NCBI GenBank assembly: GCA_022497145.1
Contig: MU385855.1
Coordinates: 62,001 to 126,000, forward strand
Reading direction: 5' to 3'
Source: Rostrohypoxylon terebratum
Taxonomy: Eukaryota > Ascomycota > Sordariomycetes > Xylariales > Hypoxylaceae
Length of the DNA: 64,000 nucleotides
The notes beneath the pieces were generated by a model. The model was not told the origin of the DNA and made no database searches. It saw only the letters and a program-made list of their open reading frames with translations. A program made the translations under genes and the position numbers. This document shows, piece by piece, positions 1 through 13,018 of the stretch. How positions within the stretch are numbered: position 1 is the stretch's first letter; each line of letters starts with the position of its first letter.

Positions 1-811
1 GACGGTTTGGACTCGGGGTCGTCGTATAAGAAAACCGAGCTCCTTGCTGCGATTCCCTATGGCTCTGCTCAGTAGAGTTTTCGAGAGGCGCCTCGTAATG
101 TTGTCCTGCTATCGATGCCCCCGGAGGCGCCTCAGTGCTAGGAAGAGTAGGACTGATCTCGCCCATACCGCTCATCGTCGACAGCCGACTTAGGGAACGG
201 CTAAGCCCGCCATCGAACCAGCTCATCATGCGACTGTGCTTCTGCTTCGTGCGTTGCGGTGATGCTACAGTCGGCCCGTGCAACGCGTCCTCGTCGATCC
301 AGGATGCCTTACGCCGATGCGTGTACACCCCGTACCCGCGCTGCTTCTCCGGGTCCCGCGACTTGCTCACCGTGATCTGGCTCTGGTTCTGGCTTTGGTT
401 AGCCGTGTCTGCGCTGCCGCGTCTGCTCCCATTCCTACTCTCGTCCCCGACCAAGCTCAGGCTACCCTGACGAGTTTGCGATACCGCAGTGAAACTAGAG
501 CGGCTGCTCTCGTTGGGTAAGATGTCGCCCTCGCTAGCATTGTCCTTGTCATACTTGGTGACCTGTCCGGTGATGCTTCTCTTCCGTAAGCGGTTAGGCT
601 TGGGCAGGTCTTCGATGCCGGATTCGACGGTGTTGACAAAGGCCGAGTTGGACTTGCGACGTCGCGATCTTCGCCGCGCCAGCCTAATCAGGACAACCGC
701 GACGACAAAGAAGAGAACTGCAGCGCCGCCGATGGCAATGCCGGCTATTGCGCCTGTTGAGAGGGCCGTGTTGGAAGGGAAAACGACTTGTCTCCTCGTG
801 TTGTTCGACAT
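1..811 (-). CDS. Single-pass membrane protein, 5' part only (runs off left edge)
   Basis: An open frame of 270 codons starts with ATG at 811 and has no stop before the window edge, so the 3' end is missing. There is no cleavable signal peptide. A Gly/Ala/Val-rich hydrophobic stretch at about residues 20-42 is followed at once by an Arg/Lys cluster (RRRSRRRK), which predicts one membrane segment with a cytoplasmic C-terminal tail. The tail is Ser/Asn/Arg-rich and low in complexity, with a Gln-Ser/Asn-Gln repeat around residues 140-150, and looks disordered. This architecture is common among fungal plasma-membrane or vacuolar proteins of unknown function; I do not recognise a named family. The continuous frame and biased composition support coding. 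A downstream intron or domain could lie outside the window. Confidence 0.6.
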   Translation of the reverse strand, partial: MSNNTRRQVVFPSNTALSTGAIAGIAIGGAAVLFFVVAVVLIRLARRRSRRRKSNSAFVNTVESGIEDLPKPNRLRKRSITGQVTKYDKDNASEGDILPNESSRSSFTAVSQTRQGSLSLVGDESRNGSRRGSADTANQSQNQSQITVSKSRDPEKQRGYGVYTHRRKASWIDEDALHGPTVASPQRTKQKHSRMMSWFDGGLSRSLSRLSTMSGMGEISPTLPSTEAPPGASIAGQHYEAPLENSTEQSHRESQQGARFSYTTTPSPNR

Positions 812-2043
812 TGTCGTTGTGTGATTGATGTGATGTGTGCTCTGCAGTTTTATATTCCTAAGTTCTGGGTGCCGGCTTTCAAAATGAAGCGTATTCGAGA
901 ATATCTCGGTGTCGACTTGCTGTCATGCTATTTGGCGAACTGTAAAATGACCCCAAAGGAGCAGAGGCGTCGTGAACTTTCACATTAGTCTTACCTAGAT
1001 AGGATGACATGTGTAAAAAAAAAGTGTAGGAAGGAACATGATGAAGGTACTCGCCAAACAAAACACAATCCAACGATAAACATAATCTACACTCCCGGAA
1101 TGCGTCATCAGAGGCCTCAAATTTATGGCTGGAATGCGTTGCTATCTCATTGTGTGTGCTGAATGTACTTTGACGGCAACTCGCATTCCAGCCAACATCA
1201 TTGCCACCCCAGGCTTCCGAGACAAAACCGCGGAGAGATACATGGCATCCGACTTATTTTATACCCACCTGTTCGGTAGACGAGTAAGACGATTAAAATT
1301 ACGGTAGTTCATGGTATGCTCTGTAGAAATATAAGCCATGAAACCCACTACGCGAGGCTACGCAAAGGTGGCATCAAATTATTATCGCGCTACAAAATGA
1401 GAAAATCAGCTCGATAACTAAAACGAACTATCATCACTACCTAAAGCAAGGTGATGTAAAGAAGACTTATCCACAAATAACGGGCCAGCATGCGAAAATG
1501 TGGCGATGGGAAAATGGGGGCGATTTCACAGCGGTGCCGCGGAGGCGAAAGTCAGATTGATCACGGAGGACGGAATACCTATTTGGTTCATTGAAATCAT
1601 TGAATTTGTTGAGATTGCTCTTTGATGCTCTTAACCTCAAGGCCCAGGGAAATTCGAAAGATCTCTCTTACCGGAAGAGATACCGCCCAAAATGGGATAA
1701 TCGCCTAGGCCATGCATGTTTTGTACGTTTCAAATCTGCAAACACAACTCGCCACCCTATCGTTAAACGCCGAGATGTGAATCCCTTATGCAATATCATT
1801 GCCAGCCGAGACCGGCTTTGCGTTGCGTAAAGAGATGTTATGCAATCATTCCTGCGTTGATGCCTTGTAATCCATCGAGTATGTCCTTGCTCCTCCAAAG
1901 AGAAGACCCTCAATGTACTTGAAAAGTTTCCGGGTGAAACGGAATCAGACCCTGAAACGTGATGCAAAATTTATCGTCAATTCACACCGACGAGAAGATA
2001 TTTCCACCGAAACGAAAAAAAAGAGAATGATCAAGTTGATCGT
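812..2043. other. Intergenic, no gene seen
   Basis: About 1.2 kb between two genes that both read leftward. It should hold the promoter of the leftmost gene and the 3' region of the DUF1996 gene. Only short frames without domain signal are present. Confidence 0.5.
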
Positions 2044-3969
2044 TTACAATCGTCGAGCATGGTGCTGGTGTCGCCATAAGTGCCTTTCATGTAGCTTTCG
2101 GGCGGAGATCGACGGCTGAGACTCCACGGTTACAGTGGTAAGAGAGTTCTCGGTCACGTACACGACGGGCTCCATCCAGACAATCTCCTCGACTACGCCA
2201 GCGTTCGTAACCGTCTGGGTGCTAACGACTTCGTAGGACACCCCAGGTTGGGATACAACTACTGGGGCCGAAGTGGTCACCGGTGCAGGAGGTGCGGAGC
2301 TTGAAGCAACAACGCTCGATGTTGGGGCAGCCGGCACATCAAGGGCATTGAAAGCTGCAGATGATGAAGTCACTGCCGACTCAATGAAGGCCCCGCCAGT
2401 AGGGAGGTTGAGCGAGCTTGAGCTAGAGGTGGTTGCAATAGATGAGGTAACTGGTGCAACGCTCGCGGATGTTGCGGAGCCACCAAAGACACCACCGAGC
2501 CAGCTAGTGGCAGCAGAAATCGCAGACTCGATCGGGTTAGCAGGGCCAGGAGTGGCAGACTGTGGTCCAGATTGGATGGCGATATTGCCTGGCAGGCTCT
2601 TAAGGTCATCTGCAGCACCGTCTTCTTGAGCTAACTGTACCGGCATGTCGAACTTGCAAGTGTTCTGCACTGCCTCACTCTGGAGTGGAGTTGGGTTCAC
2701 GAAGAGAGGACAATCCGAAATCTCGCCGGAATCGTTCGTGCAGGTGTTAATAGCTTCCTGCAGAAACTTGGGGTCCCAGCCAGTCATGAAGTCACCGTGA
2801 TAACCGAATCCTTTCACCCTTGTTAGTTATGATATCCCATGAATATTTCAAGTTTAATGTGCTTACCCGTCGGGTCGCCGTTGGAAACGACAAACTGTCC
2901 CGCTCGACCTTGGAATTGCTGTGCGCCGGTGTCCCAGATAGTTTCGTAGAACAGTGTAACTAAACGCTGTGGGTGGGTATCCGGACAATCGCCATTTCCA
3001 ACCAAGGTGGGATATGCTACATGGCTCTTGTGATCCGTGGCGGTTGTCTGACCGTTCCAGCATGAGGGGAACATCAGTTCGAGACGGAGACCATCGGGGC
3101 AGTTGCCATCAAGCCAAGTCTTCTCTGGTAGGTAATGACGGTACAGCGAAGCCTCGGGCGCCTTATTATAGTTGAGGCAATTGAACCCGATGGCTCGCTG
3201 CTCCAGGTCATCCTGGCCGGTCTGCTTGAGTGCAGCCCAATTGGACTGGGGAGGGTCAGGCGATTTCGGATCGCCGACAGTGTAGTCGCGACGGTAATTG
3301 CTACCAGCAATCATCTGAAACCCAGCTGGGAAAGCCGTGACATTGTCTCCGCGTAGAAGGTAGTACCTATTATTACTATTAGTGTCTATATATAACGCAT
3401 GGTGGCCTGCTCATATGAGCGTATATATTAAAATAGACGTGTGCATAATTGGCCGTGGGATGTAGGAATGGATTGGATAGACTTTGCGATGCCTTATGAG
3501 ATTGAAAAAATGACATAAGTAAACATTATACTTACGCAAGCATACCGCCAACTTGTGGGACAATCTCAAACTCCTTCGTTGAAGCATCCTGGAAGTAAAG
3601 GGCGGGAGTCCAATAGGCCGACTTATCTTGAGTGACGGCACATGAGGTACAGTTGCCACCCATCAGATCATCGTAAGTAGCCGCGAGATTGAAGCCTATA
3701 AAGTGAGTTAGTAAATGACAAACACCATACAAACTACACAACGTTTTCCCCCAGCCAATATCAATAAAATAAATCATGAATGGAAAATGACGATAGAACT
3801 GACCTGAAGAGCCATGGAAGGTATGGATATGAGGCGCTACCTCACCAAGATCCATGATAGGATCAATACGGGCTAGACCTGTGCGGCCTCGGCACTCCAT
3901 GCGCCAGAAAGCGGACACATCTGTGACGGCGCTCAGAAGAGCGAGGACAGAAAGAGTCTTGGAAGCCAT
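2044..3969 (-). CDS. Secreted DUF1996 domain protein, four exons
   Basis: Exons read 3969-3804, 3695-3536, 3366-2867 and 2810-2044, joined through GT..AG introns of 108, 169 and 56 bp, giving 530 residues. Residues 1-20 form a signal peptide ending DVSA. The DUF1996 domain follows, with the H-x-H-x-F-H-G signature (PHIHTFHG, about residues 47-54), a CTSC pair, and conserved SYxYP-like and FxGYHGD blocks across the exon 3/4 junction. About 190 C-terminal residues are Ser/Ala/Thr/Val-rich and look like a mucin-type linker. They end in a basic His/Arg-rich tail with no hydrophobic GPI signal, so I expect a soluble secreted or wall-associated protein. DUF1996 has no established biochemical activity; some members are secreted during lignocellulose growth. 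Junctions were chosen because each restores the family frame. The last acceptor (2811) is preferred over one 8 bases upstream, which gives an immediate stop. Confidence 0.85.
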
Positions 3970-6900
3970 GATGAATGTACCGTAGTTTAATTGTAAATTA
4001 TTTAGTAAGTTGAGAAGGTAGATGTTGGCGACAGTGCAAAAGTACGTCGCAATTATCTGGATGAGCTGTCCGAGAAGGTGTTGACCTTCGAAATACTTGA
4101 CGATGATGCGGCTCAATAATAGGGCGTATCTGGTTGACTTTCCTCAGTTGTCCTTACGTTGTCATTGACAAACACCCAGTGTTGTTAATAGTCAGGCGGA
4201 GTGCAACTTCGGTAGTGCGGTGCGCGTGATTGGTTCTAGAATCGATCGATCCCTTTGTCAATATCGGCAAACGACTGGTGACTTCGTCGACCTTTGCTTA
4301 ATTCCTTGAAGTCGCACCTAACGTAACCAAGGTTGTCGCCAATCCCTTCCGCCTCGACTCTCCCAAAGCTAGCTTTTGTTCTTCCAAATCAACCCTTGCT
4401 ATCCAGAGCAGTCACTGCACTTCAATGATTGTGACTTTGCACGACGGCGGAGAGATGAATTATGTGGCGCAATATTGACGGATTCCACGATTCGATACGA
4501 ACTAGTCCTTGACAGATACGATTTTTGCGAATTCGTAGCAGTAGTCTGTCCCTGCGAGTTTTCTAGGATCGTTGCAATGTCTCGTCAATCACTAACCTCA
4601 CTGAGATATGTGTGTCAAAGACTTTATGTTTGCTTGATATCGGAGTCGTAACGAATGCGATCAACACAGAAAAAAAAAGAATGTGATATTGCTAATAGCC
4701 TAGATGGAAGTCTAGACAATTAGTCAATATGAGTAAAGGAGCGTGAGTTGACGATAAGTCGTCAGTTGGTATGAATGAGCGGAATGCTTCGGCGGTGATG
4801 TGTGAGGGTGAAGACCCAAAGGGAACGAAAGAAGAGACGAAGTGAAGATAGAGATGAAGGGGGGGGGGATGATGAGAAGTAGTAGCGCGTAGAAAGGGCA
4901 AAGATCGCGGGAGGTAGGTGGGGACTTAGTCGCATAAGGAGGTTGAGTATCGTGAGACAGGTACGGGGTAGGGTAGGTACTATCCGGTACTATGTACATG
5001 GATGTACATGGGTACATCGCTACTCTAACAGGCCTAGCGAACCGTCAGGAGGTCAACTTTGTCCCACCAGTGTACCCCACGATTACCTAAGTACTAAGTA
5101 CCTAACTTTAGGTAGTAGGTACACCGTACTGGAACACTGGAACGTTTGTCTAATGTTCGGGTACCAATGTATATAGGTACATACTTCAAGGTTACAGCAT
5201 ATGGACGCTCTTTGATAGGTACTACCTAGATGGAATGTTCAAACTTCAAAACACTACATAAAAGTACCTATGTACTTCCAACACGTGCATTTAGGTATAT
5301 AAATTGATCTGCCTACTTACTACTACTACTACTACTACGTATCTGATGATTATTCCTCAACACTATCCTCGAACCGCCCAAGGCCAGTCTGAAAGCGGTC
5401 CTGGGTTACGCAATGAAGGGGCTTACTACAAAGCTTGGCGAAGTACAATTCGGCTCAGAGAAACCCCCTGCCAGATCGTCCTTCCTACCGACGAAGATTA
5501 GGCAGTATACTGGTTTGAGTCAGATCGACCAGCCTATCAAAATTACATAATCAGGGGTCTTCTTTCCTTATTGGTTCAAAAAATGTCAGGAACGGTGAGG
5601 AACGACAAGGGAGTGGACCCCGCAGGTACAACGCTCAATTCTCTAATCTCCAATCTACGGCAAGAGCACTTTAAATGCCGCCGCTGAAGATGCAGGTACA
5701 TACGACACCCATCCCAACCCATCCCATCCCATCCATCCGATTTTAGCCACCTATCAATCAGAGAACGGCACAGCTGATGATACGCATCCTGTAGATAACA
5801 CACCCAATTTGCTTGGATTGCGACACGTAGTGCCAACTATTCCATTGTTCCATGGGTCTCTGAAAAGTTTGCTTTTCCTCATGATGGTCGGAGAGGAACA
5901 TAGCACATGTGCGTCCATCATAATCCATATGATCCATAGCTACCTAGGTCCTAGGTATGTATATGTATCTACGCAGTACCTTCCCATGACTACCAGGTAC
6001 CTAGTACCTGGTATACACATGCACTAATAATTGTACACTAATATGATGATGTCTAGGTACTTCTAGTCCATTTGCAATTTGCAAAGTAATAGGTGGATTA
6101 TGGACTCATCCGCGAAAGTGCCAAGTAATTTTAAGTACCTAGTAGGATTCGGTTACTTCTCCGATACCCAACATACGGTCTATCGCAAGCGCCTTGTGCT
6201 GCATACTAGGTATGTACAAGAACACCTGGGCATTGAATGTTGAATGAAATTCGCTGCGGGCGTCGCTGGGCAAAGGACATGGATTTGGGTACCTACGGGT
6301 ACTTCATAATCTGTACTTATTAAACAGCTAAACGAGAAGAGGGGCAGAAGTTGGGATGGAAAAATTCCAGGGCCATGAAACGGTTTCAGGGATTAAAATA
6401 CTAGATCAGCCAATCAAAACCCGTCGCTTTGCCTGACAATTACTTTCTTGGGAATGTAAACGTGGTCCGCACCTACTACTCAGTAAAAAGCCCTTAATAA
6501 GATTCCCCAGGGCAGAGCCAAGACCCAAGACAACTTTCCTTTCAGGCCTGAGAAATATCCTTAAATTTTACACCCGACAACCTGGACATTTCCGTAGAGC
6601 CTCTTTCATACGTGTTCCATGATCCACATCACTCGTTTGCTCTGCCCAAATTCTTCTTATTATTATTTTTTGTTCTTTCAATGCGTTTGAGTCCCCCAAA
6701 AAACTGTATTCAGCTAACATGTCATGTTGAATTCGATGAAGTGTGTGCCAAAATTGAAGCACAAGACCTCCTGTCATATCGGCCAATTGTGTACCGCGAT
6801 AATACTCCCATCTGAGCGGACCGCCTCGTACAGGTACCTGGTGTACCAAAGATTCGGACGGGATGAAAAGGAAAAAGATGACGAAATGATCTACCGATGG

Positions 6901-8033
6901 GAAATTTTCATATCCGTAAGGCACATAGCGCGATTGGCCGCTTTTTAGCAAATGCTACTCAGCTCATCACAATTAAACTAGACCGGTACAGGGCACACCC
7001 TGGCTAATTGCTCAGATCTAGCTGCTGTGTAACCACAAGCCAGCTAACCACAAGCTGATCAGCTCAGGCTATGTAAATACAATACTCGTGGTGGTAATTT
7101 GTTAATACAGAGGCTTCAAGCTAACTTTCAACAGACTCGGCTGTCCTTTCCTTGAGCGTAGGTATCTTGTAATAGGTAATCACAGGATTAAGTGCTTTGA
7201 ACCCCGTCGTCTATTGAGAACATTACACTCTAGAATCATCCATAGTCATTTTTTTGTCCTACAGCTATGAAAATAGTGTATATAAGTACTATTATGCGCA
7301 CATTGTTATTTAGGTAGGCAGTGACAAACGTGCAAACTTACATAATACTAGTATGTAGTATGTAGTCAGAATAATATGTTCAATGCATAAGTAGAGTCGC
7401 TTTCGAGCTGCCTAGCAACCGCCCAGAGTCTAGACATTTTCTTTGTGATGATCGCTGCATTATAAAAGGGGGATCATCAAGTCCTAAATGTGTATATTGC
7501 GCAGGCATGGATCAGCATAGTTGCATAGACAGGAGAATAATGAATAGTGGCAAAAAAAACCTGTATTTGATATTAGAAAGAAGAGTAGCCTTGTAAGTCG
7601 CTTCAAATTAGCAATGGAAAAATTCAAACGACTTAAAGCTCAGCTAGGACAAGGTAGAAGCTGTAAAAGGCGGCAGTCTATTAATTACTTCGTAGAGTTC
7701 AACGGATAGAACCTGCCACCTGCCACCTGCTGGAAGGTGACAGAGCGATAGAGTGGGGACTTGAATTGTATTACATGTATTACATAAGAAACGGGTTCAG
7801 CCACATTCCGTTATTCGTAGCCGTAGCTCTGACACGAGCCACATTTGACCCATACCTGGGTGGATCATGGATGTTAAACGAACACTTGGATCTGTTCAGA
7901 ATCCAGATGCGACAGCGCATGGAAAACAATTCCTAGACGAACATCACGGCCGGTGTAGGCACAGAAACAACTAATAATGTGGCATCCTTGATATGACGAA
8001 TTTCACGAATTTCCCAACTCCTTGCTCGCAACG
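3970..8033. other. Long AT-rich intergenic region with short repeats
   Basis: About 4 kb without a supportable gene. It contains a 10-base G run (4859-4868), a TAC microsatellite (5318-5338), CCCAT-type tandem words near 5705-5735 and many copies of GGTACCTA/CCTAGG words. A 126-codon minus-strand frame at 6568-6951 lacks an ATG at its start and any recognisable domain, so I do not call it. The right end must contain the promoter of the auxilin gene. Confidence 0.5.
5318..5338 (+). repeat. (TAC)7 microsatellite
   Basis: Seven perfect TAC units in intergenic DNA. Confidence 0.9.
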
Positions 8034-10839
8034 ATGGATGACCTCTCCGGCCTTGATTGGTCTTCGGCCAACTCTAGCAAAAGCAACAATAAATCTTCTA
8101 TGAACCCGAAGCCGACACCTATGAACCCACCTTCTTTCTACCCGAGCCTACGTCCGACCCCATCTCCTCAGCCTTCCGGCCGATCTACGCCCCTCTCCGC
8201 CCAAGGCTCCGGCTTCACTGCACCTAAACCGGTCACCTCCAAACCAGCCGCCGATAGTTTCAGCAACCTCGTAAGCTTTAGCGGCGCCAAAACCAATGCC
8301 AATCTAAGCCTCCGAGAACGGCAAGAACAGCTTGAAGCTCAGAGGCGCCAAAAGGAAGAGGAAGAAAGAAGAAAGTTACAGTCACAATATGGAGGTGGCC
8401 AGTTTTGGGATAATATCGGGCAGGGCTCTACACCCGCATCTCGAACTATCTCCCCAGCTGCTCATTCCATTGGTGGTGGAATGGGATCTCAGAATGGACA
8501 TAACAAGAACGATGATGACGACCTATTTGCTGCGTTCAATAGAGATACCCTGGTCGATAATGCTAGTCACTTCCCTCCTCCAGTCCAAGAGCAATCCAGG
8601 AGAAATACACCAGCGAGTGGACCTCAACTTGATCTGACCTCCGCTAGCGCATGGAACAAACCCACCCCTTCAAATGGTGATGAGTTTGGTGATGATGATG
8701 ATCCGTTCGGCTTGAACAAAATGAAGGGCCCATCGCAGAAACAAACAACGAATGACGCAGGAGACGATGACGATGACGATTTTCTAGGGGATCTCGGTAA
8801 GCCGGTCGACGAAGTACGACGGAAAACTCAAGCAGCCCAGGCGGTTGAAGCAAAACCGGAACCGGGAAGGCCCATTGAGGATTCTGACTCGGATTCAGAG
8901 TCTGAGGCACCTCCCAGAGGGGGTAGCTCAGATCCATTTGATCAAGCCGTAGCCGAATTGGTTGACATGGGATTTACGGCCGAGAATGCAAGACGGGGCC
9001 TCACGGAAAGCGGTGCAGGTTTGAATGTTCAAGCGGCCGTCGGCTGGCTCTTAGATGACGCGCATAGGCAGGCTCGTAATAAGCAAAGTCCTTCAGGCTC
9101 GACTACAGAGCGACCAAGGAGGGAAGAGAACCGTTCTAGAAATCGCGGCGGCCTAGCATGGATGAGCGAAGATCATCACGATGCAAACCCTTCGCGAAAC
9201 GAAACTCGGTCGCCGGCTTCCGGAGATGATTTCTCCAAAAAGGCTGCTGCGATGAGCTCGAGCTTCTTCAAGACGGCTAATTCTCTCTGGAAGAGCGGGC
9301 AGAAACAGGTCCAAAAGGCAGTCGCCGATTTTCAGGAAAGCGGTGATCCTAATCAGCCTAAATGGATGCGATCCGCTCAATTAGAAAGGTCACATTCGGG
9401 AGGGAATATGTCTCAAACTGCGACTGATGAGGCTCTGATGTTGGAGTCTGGTGGGCCGCCGGATAGACAGCCATCTCGGCCTGCCCAAAGACGAACGAAC
9501 GAAGCTCGAGATCGATCTCCGGCCTTGCCAAGTCGACCGGCCCCTCATTCATCGGGAGTACCTAAGTGGCAGCAAGCAACGCAGCCAAGTGCACGGGATC
9601 CCCGAGCACGGTTAAACAAGCAAACTATTGAGGATCAGAGTGCACAGGCTTACGTCAGTCCCGCCAGGAGGAAGAAGGCGACACCTCAACCAGCACCTCA
9701 ACACGAGCCGGAACAGAACCTTCTTTTCGAGCAATCTACTTCGTCTAAGCATCAGCGCTCTCCTCAGTCACCGACCCCCGCGACTAAAACACCTGCACAG
9801 ATCCCTTCAAAACCCATCACGCCTCGACCATCTGCACCTACTAGAAAGATACCTAGCATCCCTGCATCCGTATTAGAGGCCTCTACGCGAAATCGCCTAG
9901 AAGGAACTGCACATTTCAAACGGGGAGACTACGATGCTGCACACACAAGTTACACAAACTCTTTGGCTGGCATACCACAGTCGCATCCTATTTGCATCGT
10001 TCTCCTTACTAACCGCGCCCTCACTGCATTGAAAACCGGTAGCCCTAAGCAAGCTGTCAGCGACGCCGATGCAGCAATCGGTATTATAGGGCCCTCCCAC
10101 GGTGAAGGCGAGAAGGTCGCATTACCTGATGGCGAGTCCCGCGACATGAAGGATCTATATGGTAAGGCACTTAGTCGGAAAGCAGAGGCACTTGAGCAGA
10201 TGGAGAAATGGGCAGAAGCTGGGAATGTTTGGCAGCAATGTGTCGAGGCGAGCGTCGGTGGTGCCAATGCCATCGCCGGTCGGCAACGATGCCAAAAAGC
10301 GCTTGCTCCTAAACCTAAACCAACGCCGAAGCCAGCGCAGGTGGCCAAACCTCGACCAAAGCCATCTGCCATATCCGACCTTACTCCACAGAAAAGCTCA
10401 GAGGCGGTACAACGCCTCCGGGAAGCCAACAAAGCGGCTGAGGCAGCTGACGACGAAAAATTTGCCCTCGGCGAGAAGGTCGATGCAAGGATTGCCGCTT
10501 GGCGAGATGGCAAGCGGGATAATCTACGGGCTCTTATCGGAAGTCTCGACACGGTATTATGGGAAGGCAGCGGATGGAAGAAAGTCGGCTTGCACGAATT
10601 GGTAATTGCAAACAAGGTCAAGATACACTACATGAAAGCTATTGCTAAGTGTCATCCTGACAAGGTAAGTTTCTCCTATCTCTGTAGAGTCGTCCAGAAC
10701 CCGTCTTTACAACATTGGTGCTGACAAGAGTATACAGTTACCCCAAGACGCAAGCACGGAGGTAAGACTCATTGCTGGTACAGTATTTGCCACTCTCAAC
10801 GAGAGCTGGGATAAATTCAAAGCCGAGAACGGGTTGTAA
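8034..10839 (+). CDS. SWA2: Auxilin / Swa2-like clathrin-uncoating cochaperone (UBA-TPR-J)
   Basis: Exons 8034-10664 and 10738-10839 encode 910 residues; the 73-bp intron starts GTAAGT and ends TACAG. I chose the ATG at 8034 (MDDLSGLDWS) because the frame just upstream has only a TTG. Domain order is a disordered N-terminus with a charged helix near residue 105 and DPF and acidic Asp-run motifs typical of clathrin-adaptor ligands, a UBA domain at about 300-345 (VDMGF core), a further disordered region, TPR-like helices at about 611-756, and a C-terminal J domain whose HPD (residues 874-876) lies right before the intron. Auxilins recruit Hsc70 through the HPD loop to strip clathrin from vesicles, and this UBA-TPR-J order is that of yeast Swa2/Aux1. 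The second exon supplies the last J-domain helix (ATLNESWDKFK). No neighbour relationship is evident. Confidence 0.92.
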
Positions 10840-11380
10840 ATATGGACAATATCTTGAAAGCGATAGATTAAGGCGATATATCAAATTTCAAAAGAGTAGT
10901 TTTAGAAACGAGAAGACGAATTTAGGGTGCGGCACAGCACCCGCGAATTTACTAATTCGGAATTCCGTGGAGGTCGAAGCATGGCACGGCGAGTATAAGG
11001 ATTACCAGGGATTAAGACGAGATCAATCCGACGGCGGCAATTCGCCTTAGTCTTGAAGAGTATCAATTCATCAGTCCATCCTATTGTTGCCCCGGATTCC
11101 CTAATTCCCTAACTCCGGGGTCCGTCGCGTGTTGCCGTTTCCTAACCAGGCAAATCAGAATACCAAGCACGCGTGCATCGTGTATCGTGTTAAGATGCCC
11201 GGACCTCACGTGCTGCCGTGCTACTCCGGATCAAATCGATGTCGTTGAAGAGCCGTCTTGTATTTTTAAACTTCCGCTTATATATCTCGCGAGTCCCAAT
11301 CATCGGCGCAACTTGCGATCTTGCTCCCTCTTTCAATACATGTTCTTCCATACTTCAAGTCGTCGTCAGAAGTCGCCTGA

Positions 11381-11396
11381 TACCTAGGTCCTAGGT
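11381..11396. repeat. Dispersed 16-bp CCTAGG repeat, copy 2
   Basis: TACCTAGGTCCTAGGT also occurs exactly at 5941-5956 and 58964-58979. It contains two overlapping CCTAGG palindromes. Related shorter versions are scattered through the spacers. Confidence 0.7.
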
Positions 11397-11905
11397 CCTG
11401 AGGCGAGATCCATTATTTCGTCCATGAAAAGTGTCATCGCCGATATAAGACCGTTAGCGAGAAAATTACCCTTGTTGGAACGACGTCATATCCTGACCAT
11501 TTTTCTCATTTTCTCACCAGCGCTACTAGTTAATTCCTTAGTTACGTCAAAAAATTTCCTTTTCTGCTACGTAACCTTGGTTATACCGGTAAGGCTTCTT
11601 AGTGCACATGCTTGGGACTCGTGCGAAGGGCGGTTTACCGGATGAGGAAACCCGAAGATGAAGTCGTTCGTTTTAGCGTCGCTGTCGAAGAGTTCTAAGT
11701 TCTTGGTTTCTTTCGTGTCCGTCTAAAATCCATCCTTTCTAGCTTTCCGGCTTTCCAGCTTCCCAGCTTCCCAGCTTCCATACCAGACTGGGTAACCGGA
11801 CTCCATTTTCCCGGTACAGTTCAACTAAGACGAATTAGCGTTCGACTTTTAGTTGGTTTGCGGGGACCCTGGGGCTATAGTGGGCTATAGTGCTCTGGTT
11901 GGAAT

Positions 11906-11936
11906 GGGGGAATGGGGGAATGGGGGAATGGGGGGG
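11906..11936 (+). repeat. G-tract tandem array, G-quadruplex type
   Basis: Four G tracts of 5, 5, 5 and 7 bases separated by AAT spacers, an 8-bp GGGGGAAT tandem. This satisfies the usual G-quadruplex pattern on the plus strand. It lies about 1.1 kb upstream of the transporter start. Confidence 0.85.
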
Positions 11937-13018
11937 ATCCTGCTGCCTTTCCGGGGGAGGGACTCTCCTAACCCTAGAAGGTGCCACAGAAAGAACCACT
12001 TCCCCTTACACTTCCCCTACACTTCCCCTCTCACTGGCTAACCAAAACACCCAAACACCTAGGAAAGTTTACCTTCGCATTTGCAGGTGGTTTCCAGATC
12101 AAAAAGATGGTGCGATCTTACATACCCGCATACTTTCCTAAGGTTAGGTTGAATCATATCTTACTTTACCTGTAATCTTCCTATGATGTCGGTTCTCTCC
12201 GATTTCTACCACTTACAACTTCTTAAGTGTTACATCGATATTGACAATTGACATTGGCAAAGAATGATTCTTCGAGAGATTCTTTTCGAGGAACCAAAAA
12301 CTTCCTAAAATCCCCACATTTTCCACATTTTCCACATTTCCATCCTCATCCTCATTCCACGATGACCAGTTCCAACGCCGGGTTCAGGTACTCGATTTCA
12401 GGTATGCTACACGCTACACGCTATGCTACGAACGTAGACCTGACCGGGTTCGTGACCCCACCAGTACGAAGACCCGGTTCCATTTTTTTCTCTACTTACT
12501 GGTTGGTAACCCTGGCTTCTACCAGGTAGGTATACTCTAAACGGTTGGGGTTAAGTTGCCGCCCAGTGGTTTATATCTTGCCTCCAAGGCTCTTTGACCT
12601 CGGGGTTACTGCTTATAGCACCCTGACAAGAAATGATTATACATATATAGAGGGCTAGCTCCCTCCTTCGGTATATCTTAACGGTAAAGCCCACTTCGTT
12701 CGTTCTCTTCCTTTCGTTGTTTGGGTTTTAAGTCGAGTTGTCTACGACGGTACCAGCAGACAGGAATCACTACTACCTTGTACGTAACACTGATTGCTCC
12801 CAACCAGACCAGCATATGTATGGCCCACCCTCTGATCGACATAGGAAAATATAAGAGTCAATTGACGTGCTGATCAATCGTCTAGATTGATCTGACGGCC
12901 TATCTCCCCCGTCGCCCTCTGGATCAGCAGCCTCACTACGGAGACAATTGAATCATCTCAGCCTTTCCCAACTCCAATTGTATCTCCAGAAAGACTGTGC
13001 TAGTTTCATTTGTTCATC

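Larger units (their letters stand above)
10840..13018. other. Intergenic, upstream region of the sugar transporter
   Basis: About 2.2 kb with no supportable gene. It holds pyrimidine-rich tandem words (CTTCCCAG type, about 11745-11780), the G-tract array at 11906-11936, CACATTTTC repeats near 12320-12345, a TATATA-type element near 12640-12650 and CT-rich DNA before the transporter start. Confidence 0.5.

Noticed and set aside
6568..6951. 126-codon minus-strand frame in the 4-kb spacer
   Set aside because: It opens with TTG, not ATG, has no recognisable domain, and contains intergenic GGTACCTG words like its non-coding surroundings.
9950..10621. 223-codon minus-strand frame inside the auxilin gene
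   Set aside because: Antisense shadow of the TPR and J-domain coding sequence; no independent features.
12000..12350. Short tandem words (CACTTCCCC, CACATTTTC), considered as a CRISPR-like array
   Set aside because: Units are short, touch each other without unique spacers, and the organism is a eukaryote.
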